Source of the DNA: Paramyrothecium sp. XJ0827
Taxonomy: Eukaryota; Ascomycota; Sordariomycetes; Hypocreales; Stachybotryaceae
Assembly (NCBI GenBank): GCA_020881915.1
Contig: JAJFPB010000004.1
Coordinates: 3,162,001 to 3,226,000 of the forward strand
Reading direction: 5' to 3'
Length of the DNA: 64,000 nt
The stretch's first letter is position 1. Each line of letters begins with the position of its first letter. This document shows, piece after piece, positions 35,801 to 47,033 of this stretch. Under the pieces are notes generated by a model. The model was not told the origin of the DNA and did no database searches. It saw only the letters and a program-made list of their open reading frames with translations. The translations under genes and the position numbers were made by a program.

Positions 35801-37536
35801 ATGTCCCTCCACCGAGTCGCAAGCATCGAAACGCTCCGAGACCACCACGCTCGTCGCGGCAGCGATGCTAGTATCCACTCGCGCAAACTGAGCTTCAACC
35901 CGCTACCCCAAGTATGGGATCCGACGCAGGCCAAGCTGGACCGCTCGGGGATCGACCTGCACCAGCACCAGGACCGCCACATAGCACCCATCGGCGCATT
36001 TGAAGTACCGCAATGGAAGAGAATACGTATGAAACATCCCAATCGTACTTGCGCTGCTCCTCAATCGCTAACTGAATTGCTCGCCTGCCAACAGTCCAAG
36101 TCGCAGCCGCCGTGCTCTACTGCCTATTCGCCGCCGGCGTCGTGTTCGGATACGCCGCGCTCAAGCCGGTGCTGAAGAAGGAAGGGGCCTACCGCGATGT
36201 CTGCCCGGCCGAGGACGATACGTGCGTTGAAATCCATCTCAATCTCATGTTCACCGTTGCTGCTGTTGGCACCAATGTCTTCGCACTCCCCGTCGGAGCC
36301 ATCCTGGATCACTTCGGTCCCAGGGTTTGCGGCATCATCGGGAGCTTCTTCCTTTTCGGTGGTGCCCTGCTCATGGCCTACGCTCAAGTCTTGTCGTTCG
36401 ACGCACTTCTCCTCGGGTACCTGCTCCTTGCGCTCGGAGGCCCTTTCACCTTTATCTCCTCGTTTCAGTTATCCAATGCCTTCCCACGGCACTCTGGCCT
36501 CATACTAGCCCTCCTCACGGGTGCTTTCGACGCCTCCAGCGCACTGTTTTTGGTCTATCGTCTGATTTTCAACGCAACTCATGGCACTTTTGACCACCGT
36601 CGCTTCTTCCTCATCTATCTCATTGTCCCCGTCACCATCTTCGTCCTGCAACTGGTTCTTATGCCAAGTCGTTCGTACAAAACCGTTGGCGAGCTGGTGG
36701 ACCAAGCTGTAGAAGCAGATGCTCATCTTGACTCAGCCATACTCGACGACCAGATTGACGAGGGAACAGCCCTCCTGCAAGAAGAGCGCAGGGAGCAACG
36801 GCAGATAAGCGAGGCTGTTGTGGCTGACATTGAGACGTTGCTAGGCTCTGTCACCGCTGATGACCAGGTCGAAGCCGAGGAGCGCAAGAACAACGCATCC
36901 GGGGTCTGGGGCATCATGCATGAAAACACGGTCTGGGAACAGATCACATCCCCGTGGTTCATCCTTATTTGTCTGTTTACTATCATACAGATGACGCGGA
37001 TCAACTTCTTCGTCGCTACCATCCGGGTGCAGTACGCCGCCATTCTGGGAGACCTTGAAAAGGCCATTCAGATCAACGATTTCTTCGACCTGGCGTTGCC
37101 AATCGGTGGTTTGATATCCATCCCATTCATCGGCCTTGCTCTTGATCATACAAGCACCGTCGTCGTGCTTACCGCTCTGGTGACTACGGCTACACTCATT
37201 GGAGTCCTTGGCGTCCTCCCCTACATGTGGGCGGCTTACGCCAACGTGATCCTGTTCGTCCTCTACCGCCCCTTCTACTACACTGCCGTCTCGGACTATA
37301 GCGCCAAGGTATTCGGCTTCCGAACCTTTGGAACCGTGTACGGGCTCATTATATGCCTGTCGGGCGTCTTCAACTTCTCCCAGTCTGCGCTTGATGTCCT
37401 TTTCCACATCACGTTCAACGGCGACCCCGTCCCTGTAGATCTCATGCTGTTAGCCCTGGGCCTAGTCATTGGCATTGCACTTGTTTCTTTCGTCATAGTA
37501 AGGTCAAGGAGGATAGCGAATGGTGGTTCGCGATAG
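35801..37536 (+). CDS. Major facilitator superfamily carrier, Fmp42 / SLC43-like
   Basis: Twelve-helix transporter of the fungal Fmp42 family, related to SLC43 amino-acid carriers; the substrate is not established. Exons 35801-36026 and 36095-37536, 555 residues. A cytosolic N-terminal tail of about 75 residues precedes the first membrane segment (VAAAVLYCLFAAGVVFGYAAL). The first half contains the MFS loop 2-3 signature as GAILDHFGPRVCG. A long, acidic central loop (DQAVEADAHLDSA to VEAEERKNN, about 85 residues) separates the two six-helix halves. The second half starts with SPWFILICLFTIIQMTRINFF and contains GLALDHTSTVVV, the repeat of the signature. The start context is excellent (CACCATGTC). 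Convergent with the GH114 gene, 258 bp apart. Confidence 0.9.
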
Positions 37537-37794
37537 ATACCCTTTCGTTGCTGTTCACAACCAGCCTGTCGCTTTTTTTAGGCTGTGTGCTTTAGCCGAG
37601 CATGCCCGGCTTCGCGAAGCCATTATTCGTATAGTCGAGTCGACATGATGCATTCCGTAGACAGTAGTAGGTACAAATTGTTTAGCTTGAACAGTATTTA
37701 AATATATTCATGGCCTATATCCTTGTTCCAGATTGTGAAACATATTGGGGGCTCACGTTGCAATCATCTATCTCATATTCCTACAGAGAGAGGA

Positions 37795-38808
37795 CTATCC
37801 TTCGAAGGTTGGGGTTCTGAAGGGGGTCTTCCCGCAGTACTGACCCCAGCCGTCCACCTGAGCAGTCGACCACTTCAGAACCTTGCTGAAGCCATCGTCA
37901 TTACCGTCCTCCCTCAAACAGAAGAATTGGTTGTCTGCACTGCTAACGCTTCCACTCTCCTCAACGGATGGCGGGTACTCGATCTGGAAGACGGGCTTGT
38001 TCTTGGCAATATAGGGCTGGAACTCGCCGCAGAAGTCATCGCGCAGACAGGACTCGAGGACAGCGAAGTCGAGGTGGTCGACGACGGAAGAGGTGAGGTC
38101 GGGCGCGTTCTTCTGGCCAACGAGCAAGTTGTTGCCAGTTTTGGTCTGGAGGGTGTGGGCGTAGTCGGCAAGGGTGTTGAGGTAGGTGGCGTAGTCGGCG
38201 GGCTTGAGGTTGAAGCCCGTGGGATCCGCGTCGTCGTAGGCCCAAGCATCGACATTGTCTGGGTCGACGGCGTCGCAGCCGACCTGGACGGCAAGGTCGA
38301 GACGCGACTTCATGATATCGACGACGCGGGAGTCCCGGATGTCGACGTACCACTCCTCGTCGTCAAAGGGGTACGAGAGAGACTTGCCGATAACGTCCGC
38401 AGGGAAAGCCTCCTTGTCCTCGTCCCAATCCTGCACAGCGCCACCGTTGAAATAGCAGACGACAAGCTTGCCGGAACTCTGCAATATTCGTTAGCACCCC
38501 GGTTTTCGTAACGATGCCAAAACGTCGCCGCATGGCACGCGATGCGAGAAACCTACCTTCAGTAGAGGAACCATGTCGGGGTAGTCGCGGGCGTGACCAA
38601 GATCGATGTCCCAGACCTTGGCCTCGGAAGGCACTAGGTCGGAGGCAGAGTCATGGGTAATGGGGTTGTGCAGAATGATATTCCAGCTCACGTTGGGCTT
38701 GAAGTCAGTGGGAACCTTCGGAGCGGATTGTCCGGAGCAGCCGCGGGCAAGCATCAGGCCAGTAGAGGCCATTGCCAGCTGGAAAGATGCAAGCCTCAAG
38801 AAAACCAT
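37795..38808 (-). CDS. Secreted glycoside hydrolase family 114 (endo-alpha-1,4-polygalactosaminidase-type)
   Basis: GH114 enzymes cut alpha-1,4-galactosamine polymers such as fungal galactosaminogalactan or bacterial Pel. Exons 38808-38557 and 38478-37795 (78-nt intron), 311 residues. The N-terminus is a signal peptide (FLRLASFQLAMASTGLMLARG). The domain shows WNIILHNPIT, KVWDIDLGHA, VVCYFNGGAVQDW, DEEWYVDIRD, GCDAVDPDNVDAW (catalytic-site Asp cluster), LLVGQKNAP, DFAVLESCLRDDFC and VFQIEYP, in a (beta/alpha)8 pattern. No galactosaminogalactan gene cluster surrounds it, so it may serve wall turnover or degradation of other microbes' exopolymers. A consensus TATA box lies 142 bp before the start. 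Confidence 0.92.
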
Positions 38809-39737
38809 GATGGTAGAGGAAATCTATACACGAACGAAAGGGAGAATAGAACAAGGTATCGTAGATGGAGAAGGAAAGGCCCAAGAGACTAAGACAGTGG
38901 GATAGGAGAACGAAGGGAGGCGTTGCAATTGGACGAGTGTGCAGCCTCGTTTATATATTCTGTTGCGGAGGTGGGTATAGGAGTTACTATATCAGATCAA
39001 CCATGAAAGTCACCGCGTGGAGAGATCCTCCAAGTCTTAACAAAATAAGCAAGAGGCGGGACACAAATGTTTCCATGTCGTTAGACCCGTGTCCACAACC
39101 TTGTCGAATGACTTCATGAGAGCCCCTGATCAATCTATTCTGCTGGTAGACGGGTGGAAGGACCTCTGAGAACTTTGTAGCTGTAGCATCGACCGGCTGT
39201 CCGGACCGTCTCGAACCATCCTTGATCTCCTCTTTTCTGATTGGAAATCGACGGGCAGCCCAGCTGAGCAAATCTCACCAAAGACAGAATTGTACTCGAG
39301 GCTGCTGCCACTAGGCTCTGCTCGGCCCAGTCCCGGAACTTTGGTGGAGGGGGCGCAGCTATGAATAGAACAGGTGCCGGCTTGGATGCAGGTGTAGCCT
39401 GTACTGCATGAGGGGAACGCAGAGCATAATCTCCTAAGCCTGCTTAAATGTCCATTGTAGGGTTAGGCTGGGTTCTGGGAGGATCAAATGTTTTCGGCGC
39501 TAGCAAGGGTATGATGTTATATTGCCGACTTGATGCTTCTCCATTTCCAAGGCTCGTATCCAACTATGTGACCTGCACGGCGCATTCAAACGTTGCGCCT
39601 TTGTGCTGTGAAGGATTCGCCTTCTGGATGGAGTTACTGGCTGACCAGCGGATAAGCTGCAGGTTGAAGGACCGGCGATCTTCAATGAAGCCCCGATTCC
39701 GGGGTACTCATGCCTCCTGACTAATACGAAAACAGTC
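38809..39737. other. Intergenic GH114 / HOS2
   Basis: GH114 promoter (TATA box at 38950-38957) and HOS2 3' flank. No gene recognised. Confidence 0.5.
38950..38957 (-). promoter_or_regulatory. TATA box of the GH114 gene
   Basis: TATATAAA on the minus strand, 142 bp upstream of the GH114 ATG. It is the only perfect consensus I noticed in front of a gene here and suits a regulated secreted enzyme. Confidence 0.6.
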
Positions 39738-41231
39738 TCACAATTCCATGGCCGTGCCTACAGCTGCCTCACGCGCACGTCGAATTTCGTCTCGTCTTTC
39801 TTCGTTCTCCTCCTTCAGTCTCTCATCAACCTCTTCTCTTATGGCTGCCAAATCAGGGGGTATTGTCTGAAACTGTACGCTAGGAGCAGCTTCGACAAAA
39901 CGTAACTGTTCAGTGACATGCTGCACTATCTCCTGCAAGCGTTTCTGGGGATTACGATTCTGTCGTGGCTCTCCCAAAATCTGCTCCAGGGTGGGGAATA
40001 GAGTGTCGTGGCGGAACTGATCGCGCCATGGGGTATGCTGTGGTAGGATCTCGTTGATTTTGTCCTGACAATCAATGGCGATACTCGTCTCGTATGTCCA
40101 GGCGCGAGCTACATTCCTAGGCGTGTAACCGCCGCCGCCGAAGAGAATTAGTGGAATATTCATCTTCTTGCAGAACTCAACACAAGCGCCATGTCCTTGC
40201 ACTTGAAGGTTAAAACGTCCAAGGCGATCACCCGCCAAAGAATCAGCGCCGCACTGCAGTGCTATGGCGCCGGGGCGGAATTTCTCAACGATCTTCCCGA
40301 TAATGTTGTTGAAAAGCATGTCATACTGCTCATCGGTAATGCCGTCATTGAGCGGTACGTTGACGGCATGGTGCGCGCCAGGATTATGCTCACTCTTGGG
40401 GCCATTGTCATCGAGCGCACCTGTCCCCGGGAAGAAATTGTTGGGGTCATACTTGTGAAATGACACAGTCATGACCCTGTCCGTGGAAAAGAAAGCCTCT
40501 TCAACACCATCACCGTGATGAACGTCGATGTCTATGTAGAGCACACGCGGGTAGAAGCGGAGAAGCTGTAGGATGGCAACGACAATATCGTTGATGTAAC
40601 AGAAGCCTGACGCTTCGGCTTTCTTGGCGTGATGGAGACCACCTCCCCAGGCAATGGCGATGTCGGACTGCTTGGAGCATATTTTCCGAGCAGCATCCAG
40701 GGCGCCACCGGCGGATAAGGAGCAGTAATCGTACAAGCCCTCAAACAGCGGGCAGTCTGAGCCACCAAGGTTGAATTTGAGGTCAGGGTTCTGGTTCTCC
40801 AGATCGCGCGGCACCGGTTCTGGGAGCACAGTGCCGAGAAAGTCGAGATAATCGGTAGAGTGAAAGGTAGCGAGCTCTTCGTAAGTGGCGGCTCGCGATA
40901 TGTAGTTGTCCATGGCAAATGACATGCCATAAGAGTAGATGAGACTCTTGGAAAGGGTTAACCGCCACGGCTTCATAGGGTGTGTCATGCCAAAGTGATG
41001 TTTCTCCATGTCCGGGTTGCAGTGGAATGAGACATTATAACCCTTCGGGCGCGTTATGCCTGATTCTTCGGCCAAGCGTTTGCATTTGTTGTAGAACTTT
41101 GCATTGTCCATTTCACTGGCCAGACCCAGGGGGTTGTTGTAATCCTGAACGATCTCATCGCGGTCGACATCCAGCTTGTGAGGCAAGTAGTTGGGCTTGG
41201 GGACCCGATACCTGTACGAGTCGGCATCCAT
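39738..41231 (-). CDS. HOS2: Class I histone deacetylase, Hos2 type
   Basis: Zn-dependent lysine deacetylase; catalytic subunit of the Set3C complex in fungi, with roles in conidiation and infection in several moulds. Intronless, 497 residues from the ATG at 41231; the frame continues upstream but opens on GTG. Class I landmarks: HFGMTHPMKPWRLTLS, GGSDCPLFEGLYDYC, GGLHHAKK (His pair 200-201, charge relay), SGFCYINDIV, YIDIDVHHGDGVEEAF (Zn ligands Asp-236 and His-238), SFHKYDPNNFFPGTG, QCGADSLAGDRLG (third Zn ligand) and FGGGGYTPRNVARAWTYE. NLGGSDCPLF and the C-terminal APSVQFQTIP match Hos2 better than Rpd3, which carries a different DCPVF context and a longer tail. The N-terminal 65 residues before the domain are longer than in yeast Hos2. 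Confidence 0.93.
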   Translation of the reverse strand: MDADSYRYRVPKPNYLPHKLDVDRDEIVQDYNNPLGLASEMDNAKFYNKCKRLAEESGITRPKGYNVSFHCNPDMEKHHFGMTHPMKPWRLTLSKSLIYSYGMSFAMDNYISRAATYEELATFHSTDYLDFLGTVLPEPVPRDLENQNPDLKFNLGGSDCPLFEGLYDYCSLSAGGALDAARKICSKQSDIAIAWGGGLHHAKKAEASGFCYINDIVVAILQLLRFYPRVLYIDIDVHHGDGVEEAFFSTDRVMTVSFHKYDPNNFFPGTGALDDNGPKSEHNPGAHHAVNVPLNDGITDEQYDMLFNNIIGKIVEKFRPGAIALQCGADSLAGDRLGRFNLQVQGHGACVEFCKKMNIPLILFGGGGYTPRNVARAWTYETSIAIDCQDKINEILPQHTPWRDQFRHDTLFPTLEQILGEPRQNRNPQKRLQEIVQHVTEQLRFVEAAPSVQFQTIPPDLAAIREEVDERLKEENEERRDEIRRAREAAVGTAMEL

Positions 41232-43049
41232 GACGAGTCGCTGCAGCCTTTGCAGGCTTGCGCCAGCCGTGAAGCTTGAAAGTTTGAGACGAGGTCCACA
41301 ATCTCGGGTTTGGGCTAGATTCTGGTTCTGGGCGAAGAGCACCGTCCGTGATCAGGCGCAAGATCAGTTCGTGATGATGTCTATGCCGGAAACGCAAAGC
41401 TGCTCGAGACTAAGGTCATGAGCGGCAAACGGAAGGGCAATGCAAAAGGTTGAAGAATGTCATGTGGTTGGTGAAGAGAGGTGAAGCCAGAGACGATACT
41501 AGGACGCTTTTGGTGGTGGTGGCTAACGCTCGACTAAGACTAAGGTAAGACTGGGAGGCGTTGCAGGTAGTTTGTACCAAATGGTGGAAGGGCACTCTAG
41601 GATGTCTGCACCAAGATGGAGGAGAGTGCCCCTCACCAACCACCTCTACCAGGATTAGTCACGAAACATTTGGTGCTGTGCATGTACTGCCAAGTACCTC
41701 GTCTGCCTTACGCGACTGTGGAAGCTCTCAAGTTGCCTGGCCAGATATGCTGTGTAGCGTACCTTACTTCAAGGTACTAGGTAGGTACCGAGCAAGAAAT
41801 ATCCTGGGGACATCCTCTCCTCTGGAACCACAATAATACCCACAGATCTGGCGTCGGTTCTAAGACCCGCAATCTGGTATACTTGGATGGTCTTGGAGGC
41901 CATCCGTGACTTTCAGGCTCACAGAGGATGTACGAGGCGACGAACGATCGTTTTAACAGTTACCAGGCTCGGGGTAAAAATACAACTAACTGTAAATATA
42001 CGTTCCCTTATGGCCCGGTATTGCGTGTTCTACAACGAGATCACACAGTTTAAGGCGCCTCGCCTTCGGCAGGCAAGGTACCTTAGCTTGTGGAATCAGG
42101 AATCCTCGAGATTGGATGAATAATCTGCCTACTTACTGTGCCTTGAGCTATAAAGCCCTATTGGGCGGCACCGTAGATAAGGTCGTCAAATACAAAAAAG
42201 AGTCATCTGAAGCCGGCTGTAAGATGTGTCTTTTGCTTCATGGAGGTTCTAGAACGTACCTCAAAGGTAAGGTAGGGCCGGCGCGTACCACGTCATTCAG
42301 CCAGGACACAAGGGAGACAAGGCCAGACAGGTGCCTACAAGGTAAGGATTAAGGTACCTGCCTACCGCGCGCCCGGCTTTGACTTTGGCCCTCTTTTTCA
42401 AAATCGTCCCTCGGGCCGGTTTTTGCTACAGTAGTCCTCCTCTCCATCAGTTCAATCACGGCGCCTCTTGCATCGGCCGCCACTGTCGACTTCGCTCGCA
42501 GCGAGCATCATCGCATCACGAGGTGAGCCGACCGATTCATCGAGTTACCTTGCGCCTGCATTCGCGTTGCTCTGGACAACCGTGGCCCGCTGTGCTGTCT
42601 TGTCCTGTCGTTCGTTGCGTGTCTTCTGTTGCCACGCGGTTTGCCGCGGGGGGTCTTTTCGTCCATTCGGGACTTCAGCCTCAACCTTGACCTCAAACCC
42701 CGTCCATTCCTTATTCCTTTCCTGCTGCCCCCGGCTTCCCTTCATCGAGGCCAGAAGATAAGCAGGAGGGGCAAGAGAACACCCGTCGTGGCATTTCTTT
42801 TTTCGGCGTCGAGTGGCACCTGTTCCATCTTTCACGTTCAACTACCGTCCCTCGTTTCCCATTAGCACATTTTTTCCCCTACGTATATGCATTAGCAGGT
42901 GGAGAGGGGCCGCAACTACAAGCACCTGCCCGCGTTCCGGCATCTTCACCTCTCTCTGCTCTTGTGCCTTTTCGACCTGCAAGGCTTCATGCTTGGCTTG
43001 GCTTCGCTGCGCTGCGCTGCTCGTCCCTCCCGACCGTCGTTAACCCATC
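41232..43049. other. Divergent intergenic region HOS2 / YNG2-like
   Basis: No supported gene in 1.8 kb between two chromatin genes. Rich in AGGTA/TACCT motifs: about 41765-41790, 42075-42084 (AAGGTACCTT), 42263-42276 and 42338-42360. The last 600 bp are C/T-rich leader sequence of the plus-strand gene. Confidence 0.55.
42075..42084. promoter_or_regulatory. AAGGTACCTT palindrome
   Basis: Perfect 10-bp inverted repeat between the HOS2 and YNG2-like starts; see 35310-35321 and 63372-63381 for the other exact copies. Confidence 0.4.
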
Positions 43050-44387
43050 ATGCCTAGAGACGACCTGTCCATCGACTTCGTCAAGAGGATGCCTCAGGCT
43101 GAGCCGCTCGACCCCGGGCTCATCCTCGATGACTGGACCAACCGTGTCCAGAATCTCCCAGAGGAGGTTCGCTTCATCCACGACGAGATCAGTGACAAAG
43201 ATCGCCAGTATAACGAATGCATTCGCCTGATCGAGGACCGTGACGCCAAGATTCAGAAATGGATCAAGACGAATGGCAGTCACGAACCCAATCCAAAGGA
43301 GGACTTGCTGCGCGCTCAGATCCGAGAGAACTATGCCAACGCCGACCAGCTGTCTCTGGACAAGATAGCGCTCACTCAGAAGCTGCAAGTGATTATGGAT
43401 AAGCACCTGCGTAGTCTTGATATCCAAATCAAGCTGCTCTACGATCGTGCCGAGCCCGGCTTCACCGACCCCGACGAGGTTCCCTCTCTATTGCGACCCA
43501 GCGCAGCGAACCATACTGCCCCTTCGTTTCGGTCTCTGAATCCTTCGAGCAGCATTACAACGAATGGAACGCCTGCGACCCCCCGGGGCAACCCCACCCC
43601 AGCTTCAACGCACCCCGTTATGGCTCGACTTCCAAACCATCCACAGGTTCGAAATGTCCAGACACACCAACAGCAACAAGGCTCTCAACCGCAACACGCA
43701 GCGTCGGCTCCGGCAACGCCAGCAGCGACCATTATTCTTAACAGGCAACGGGAAAGCTCTGCAGGCCCAGCTCCTAAGCGAGGGCCCCGAGCCAACACTG
43801 GATTGGGCAATGCGCCTGCAGCTTCCAGTGGTCTTGCGCGACATTCGTCACTCGGCCCTGGCACGCCCAAGAACAGCACTAGCACAGCGTCCAGCGCTGC
43901 CGGGGTGGTCAGAGCCGGCAGTGCTGGCCCACGCTCGAGCTCCATCAAGTCAGTGGGGGGTGCTCCCGGTCGCCGCGGTACACCCGCTGGCCTAGGTCGA
44001 AAGAAGCCCCCGAGCAAGTCGTCCCTTTCTCGAGTAAAGAAAGCATCCAACAGGAATTCTCCAGCATCGACAGCAGATAGTGACCTGTCGGATGCGGAGA
44101 GCGGCAGCGGAGACGAGGATGAAGGCAACGACGGTCGATCGAGGGGGACACCGGCGGCAGATGGGAAGGATGAGAACGGTGATGAGGCCATGCGAGATGC
44201 TGAAGACGATGACGAAGACGGTGGGGACGACAAGAAATACTGCCTCTGCCACAATGTGAGCTATGGTGATATGGTGGCTTGCGACAATGAAAGCTGTCCC
44301 TATGAATGGTTCCATTGGTCGTGTGTTGGCCTCAAGAGCGAACCCAACGGCACATGGTACTGCCCCGTCTGTCGGAAGAACAAATGA
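43050..44387 (+). CDS. ING-family PHD-finger protein, Yng2-like (NuA4 subunit)
   Basis: ING proteins tether histone acetyltransferase or deacetylase complexes to H3K4me3. Intronless, 445 residues. The N-terminal ING helical domain (about 20-130) reads [28 protein letters not shown], close to the DPSLVLEQ...NLPSEFRYL pattern of yeast Yng2, which argues for the NuA4 subunit rather than Pho23 or Yng1. A long Ser/Pro/Gly-rich linker with basic and acidic patches separates it from the C-terminal PHD finger (about 396-443): [29 protein letters not shown] and GTWYCPVC, giving the C4HC3 ligands and the aromatic cage Tyr, Asp and Trp expected for H3K4me3 binding. The upstream neighbour HOS2 is divergent and also a chromatin gene. 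Confidence 0.9.
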   Translation: MPRDDLSIDFVKRMPQAEPLDPGLILDDWTNRVQNLPEEVRFIHDEISDKDRQYNECIRLIEDRDAKIQKWIKTNGSHEPNPKEDLLRAQIRENYANADQLSLDKIALTQKLQVIMDKHLRSLDIQIKLLYDRAEPGFTDPDEVPSLLRPSAANHTAPSFRSLNPSSSITTNGTPATPRGNPTPASTHPVMARLPNHPQVRNVQTHQQQQGSQPQHAASAPATPAATIILNRQRESSAGPAPKRGPRANTGLGNAPAASSGLARHSSLGPGTPKNSTSTASSAAGVVRAGSAGPRSSSIKSVGGAPGRRGTPAGLGRKKPPSKSSLSRVKKASNRNSPASTADSDLSDAESGSGDEDEGNDGRSRGTPAADGKDENGDEAMRDAEDDDEDGGDDKKYCLCHNVSYGDMVACDNESCPYEWFHWSCVGLKSEPNGTWYCPVCRKNK

Positions 44388-44739
44388 ATGGCAGGTATTT
44401 GAGTCACATATGTGGAATAGGCGTACTAGTGGGCAGCCTGGCACCTGTGGGAATTTGGGCCTCGGCAATCATCGACGCAGGTTGGGTTTGATTGGGAATG
44501 GAGTACGGATAGAATTGATTTTGAAGAGGTCGTACCCCTTCTTTACTTAGCACAGAACAAAAGATACCCAATGTTAACTACACTCAATAAGATCGATCAA
44601 GATGACACTCTATGTCACCGAGATAGGCTCTGTGCAGGATGGCATTATAAGAGTCATTTCTCATAAACTTCTTGCATTCCCTTTTGCTTTTTTTTTCTTC
44701 TTTTCTTTTCTTTTCTTCTATTTTTGGTCACAGCATTGT
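44388..44739. other. Convergent 3' intergenic region
   Basis: Lies between the stops of the YNG2-like gene and HPM1. A T-rich run with CTTTT units at about 44688-44720 precedes the HPM1 stop. No gene. Confidence 0.5.
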
Positions 44740-45980
44740 CTATCCACTGGAGGCTTCCAACTGGTTGTCACCACTTTGCAGAACGCATCGTACTACACCG
44801 CGTCTGACACCCTCAGTCTCTTCACGCAACGTCGTGAGGATGCCGCCCCTTGACTGCGCCGTCTCCACAAAGTCGTCCAGCGATCCACCCACCCCAAAGT
44901 AAAGTCTCTTTGCGCCGATGAGGGCAGCCGCATGAGGTGCCCCGAGGGTTTTCTCGCGCCCGAGGATTGTGAATATAGTCTCTGTAAAGGCCTGGAGGGC
45001 AAAGGGCGAGTAGATGGTCTCGGCGCCGAGCACAAGGGTGACTGGGGACGGGGCCCGCGGCAGGGTGGCCGGCAGGTCGTACAGCAGCTTGATGAAGTCG
45101 TGCGACCAGGCGCCGGACATGAAGAGCAGGTCGATGCGGGCATCGGTCAGGAAGGCCTGGAAGGCTGCGAGCACCTCCGGGGACAGCTCCAGCTCGCCCT
45201 CCATGCCGAAGGCCTCCGCGAGGGCGGGCGTCGATTCGCGACAGCAAAGTGCCCAGGTGAGGAGGAAGTTGGGCAGGGTGACGAGCTGAAGCACCGTAGG
45301 GTTGTAGTCGGCCACGATGAAGGTCGCCGAGCCCGGCGGCTGGGTGCCCCGCGTCACGGCCCAACGGAAGAGAGCGAGTGATGGGAGTGCGGTGCCGCAG
45401 CCAAGCTGGATCAAGATTGTCAGTCAAGATGATATACGGAATGGTTTGATACACGAGAGAGAGCCGCCAGGCAGCCTGGAGCTCTGGAACGCCCTTTGCT
45501 TACCTCCATCACCCTGAGGTCGGTACTCGGCGAGCCGCTCAGTCTACCCTCCGCAGCGAGGACTTTGACGAGGTCAACGCTGCTCTCCCAGCTCTTGAAG
45601 CCACCCTCGTAGACGCCCGTCCTCACGTCGTGGGTGCCCAGGCCCTCGGTGGCGTGCGACCCGGGGGCCCTCAGGTCGTCCTCGGCCATCAGCTGCACCC
45701 GGACGTCCCACAGCTCGCGCCGCGGCAGCTGGATGCGGGTCCCATCGTCGAGGTGGACGTCGAGGCAGCCGTAGGCAATCTTGGACGGCAGCTGGGCCAG
45801 CAGGTCCGAGAGGCCGTGGTGGGTGGGCGGCAGCTGGGGCTTGCCGGGCACGGGGAAGGCTCCGGCGGCGGCTGGTGCTGGGGCCGGGGGTTGGGCTGCG
45901 GACGAGGCAGAGGGAGCCGGTGCCTTGGACTCGACGTCCGGCTCTATGTCCTCGCCAGAGAATCCGAAGGAAAAGGCCAT
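44740..45980 (-). CDS. HPM1: Protein-histidine N-methyltransferase Hpm1 (METTL18 type)
   Basis: S-adenosylmethionine-dependent enzyme that methylates a histidine of ribosomal protein Rpl3 in yeast and tunes translation elongation. Exons 45980-45504 and 45405-44740, 380 residues. The N-terminus MAFSFGFSGEDIE is typical of the fungal family. Splicing joins DLRVME to LGCGTALPSLALF, the SAM-binding motif I; without splicing that glycine loop is lost. Further motifs are FIVADYNPTVLQLVTLPN (acidic motif II and post-I region), DLLFMSGAWSHDF, LVLGAETIYSP (the E-T-I-Y signature of METTL18-like enzymes) and KRLYFGVGGS. An Ala/Pro-rich stretch at residues 21-45 is low complexity. Divergent from SDH7 with 395 bp between starts. 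Confidence 0.92.
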
Positions 45981-46375
45981 GGGGGTTGTATGCCTCCTTC
46001 TCAGGTCTCGGCAAATCCGACCAAGTTTCCTCGATTGTCCTTTTCCCGTTCCTATTGCCTGCGGACGGGAAGCTCTGTGGGCTTACTTACCCTGTAAACC
46101 CGACCTTTGCTCTTTGTTTTATTTGGTGGTGTTTTTAGCAAATATTCAGAAGACCATCACATGTATCGGCACAGTGCCGCGCATTTGCAGACCCCTGCCA
46201 CGCCGGGTGGGGCCGAAAAATCCGTCGATTGGCAGAGCGGCGGACGTCACTTCCTTGACTCGAGCTAGAACCGTGGGTGTCATTGACGCCGAGGAATAGA
46301 ACTACTTTGCCTTTCTCGCCCTCGCTTCCCCATCCGCCAGAAAGCAGAAGCGACTCATTTTTGCTCGTCCGGAAC
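45981..46375. promoter_or_regulatory. Bidirectional promoter HPM1 / SDH7
   Basis: 395 bp between divergent start codons. No TATA box seen; part is C/T-rich on the plus strand just before the SDH7 ATG. Confidence 0.55.
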
Positions 46376-46912
46376 ATGCGGCAGTCAGTAGCGAGGTTGG
46401 CGACCGCGGCCGCGGCTCACGGCGGCGGGCTCAAGCCCAAGCCAATGGCCCTGCTCCCTCCCATCCCCCTTTACCGGCGGCTGCTCCGCGCGCACCGCAA
46501 GTTCCTGGACGGCGAGCAGAGGTTCCTGGGAGACAAGTTCATCAAGGACGAGTTCAGGGCCCACCGCAACATCGACAACCCTGCTCATCTTGTACGATAT
46601 CCCCGCAGTCCCCCAGTCTCACGTCCGACGCACCTTCTGGCTCACGGTTGGCTAACCCGCTTTCCCCTACCCACGCAGATTGGCTTCCTGTCCGAGTGGC
46701 AGCTCTACGCGCAGATGATTGAGGGCGATTCGTGGGTCGGAGAGAAGATCGACCAGGGCAAGCTCGAGAAGCTAAGCGGTGAGTTTACGGCTTTAATCAT
46801 GTTCTCACTCCTAGGTCGCTGATCGAGACATGCAGACGAGCAAGTTCAACAGTTGTATGAGCTGATGCAGGCGATTAAGAACCGTCACAAGGAGGGACAA
46901 GGCGAATCGTAA
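46376..46912 (+). CDS. SDH7: Succinate dehydrogenase assembly factor 3 (Sdh7/Acn9, LYR protein)
   Basis: Mitochondrial matrix LYR-motif factor that assists Fe-S maturation of the Sdh2 subunit of complex II. Three exons: 46376-46591, 46679-46778, 46836-46912, 130 residues. The N-terminus (MRQSVARLATAAAA) is a short mitochondrial leader. The LYR motif reads PLYRRLLRAHRKF, followed by [28 protein letters not shown], the diagnostic Acn9 block assembled across intron 1, and a C-terminal helix VQQLYELMQAIKNR. Because the gene is split in three, no single frame shows the full protein. Convergent with DHR2; only 121 bp separate the stop codons. Confidence 0.95.
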
Positions 46913-47033
46913 TGTGGCCGTCTACTGAGTCGCCATCTCCAGTGTATTAAACTTGTATCTATAAAGCATTGCGTCCACCGCATCTATTCTATTCTCTAGG
47001 CCAAAAGCATAACGTCACCGCGCGAGTGTCCGC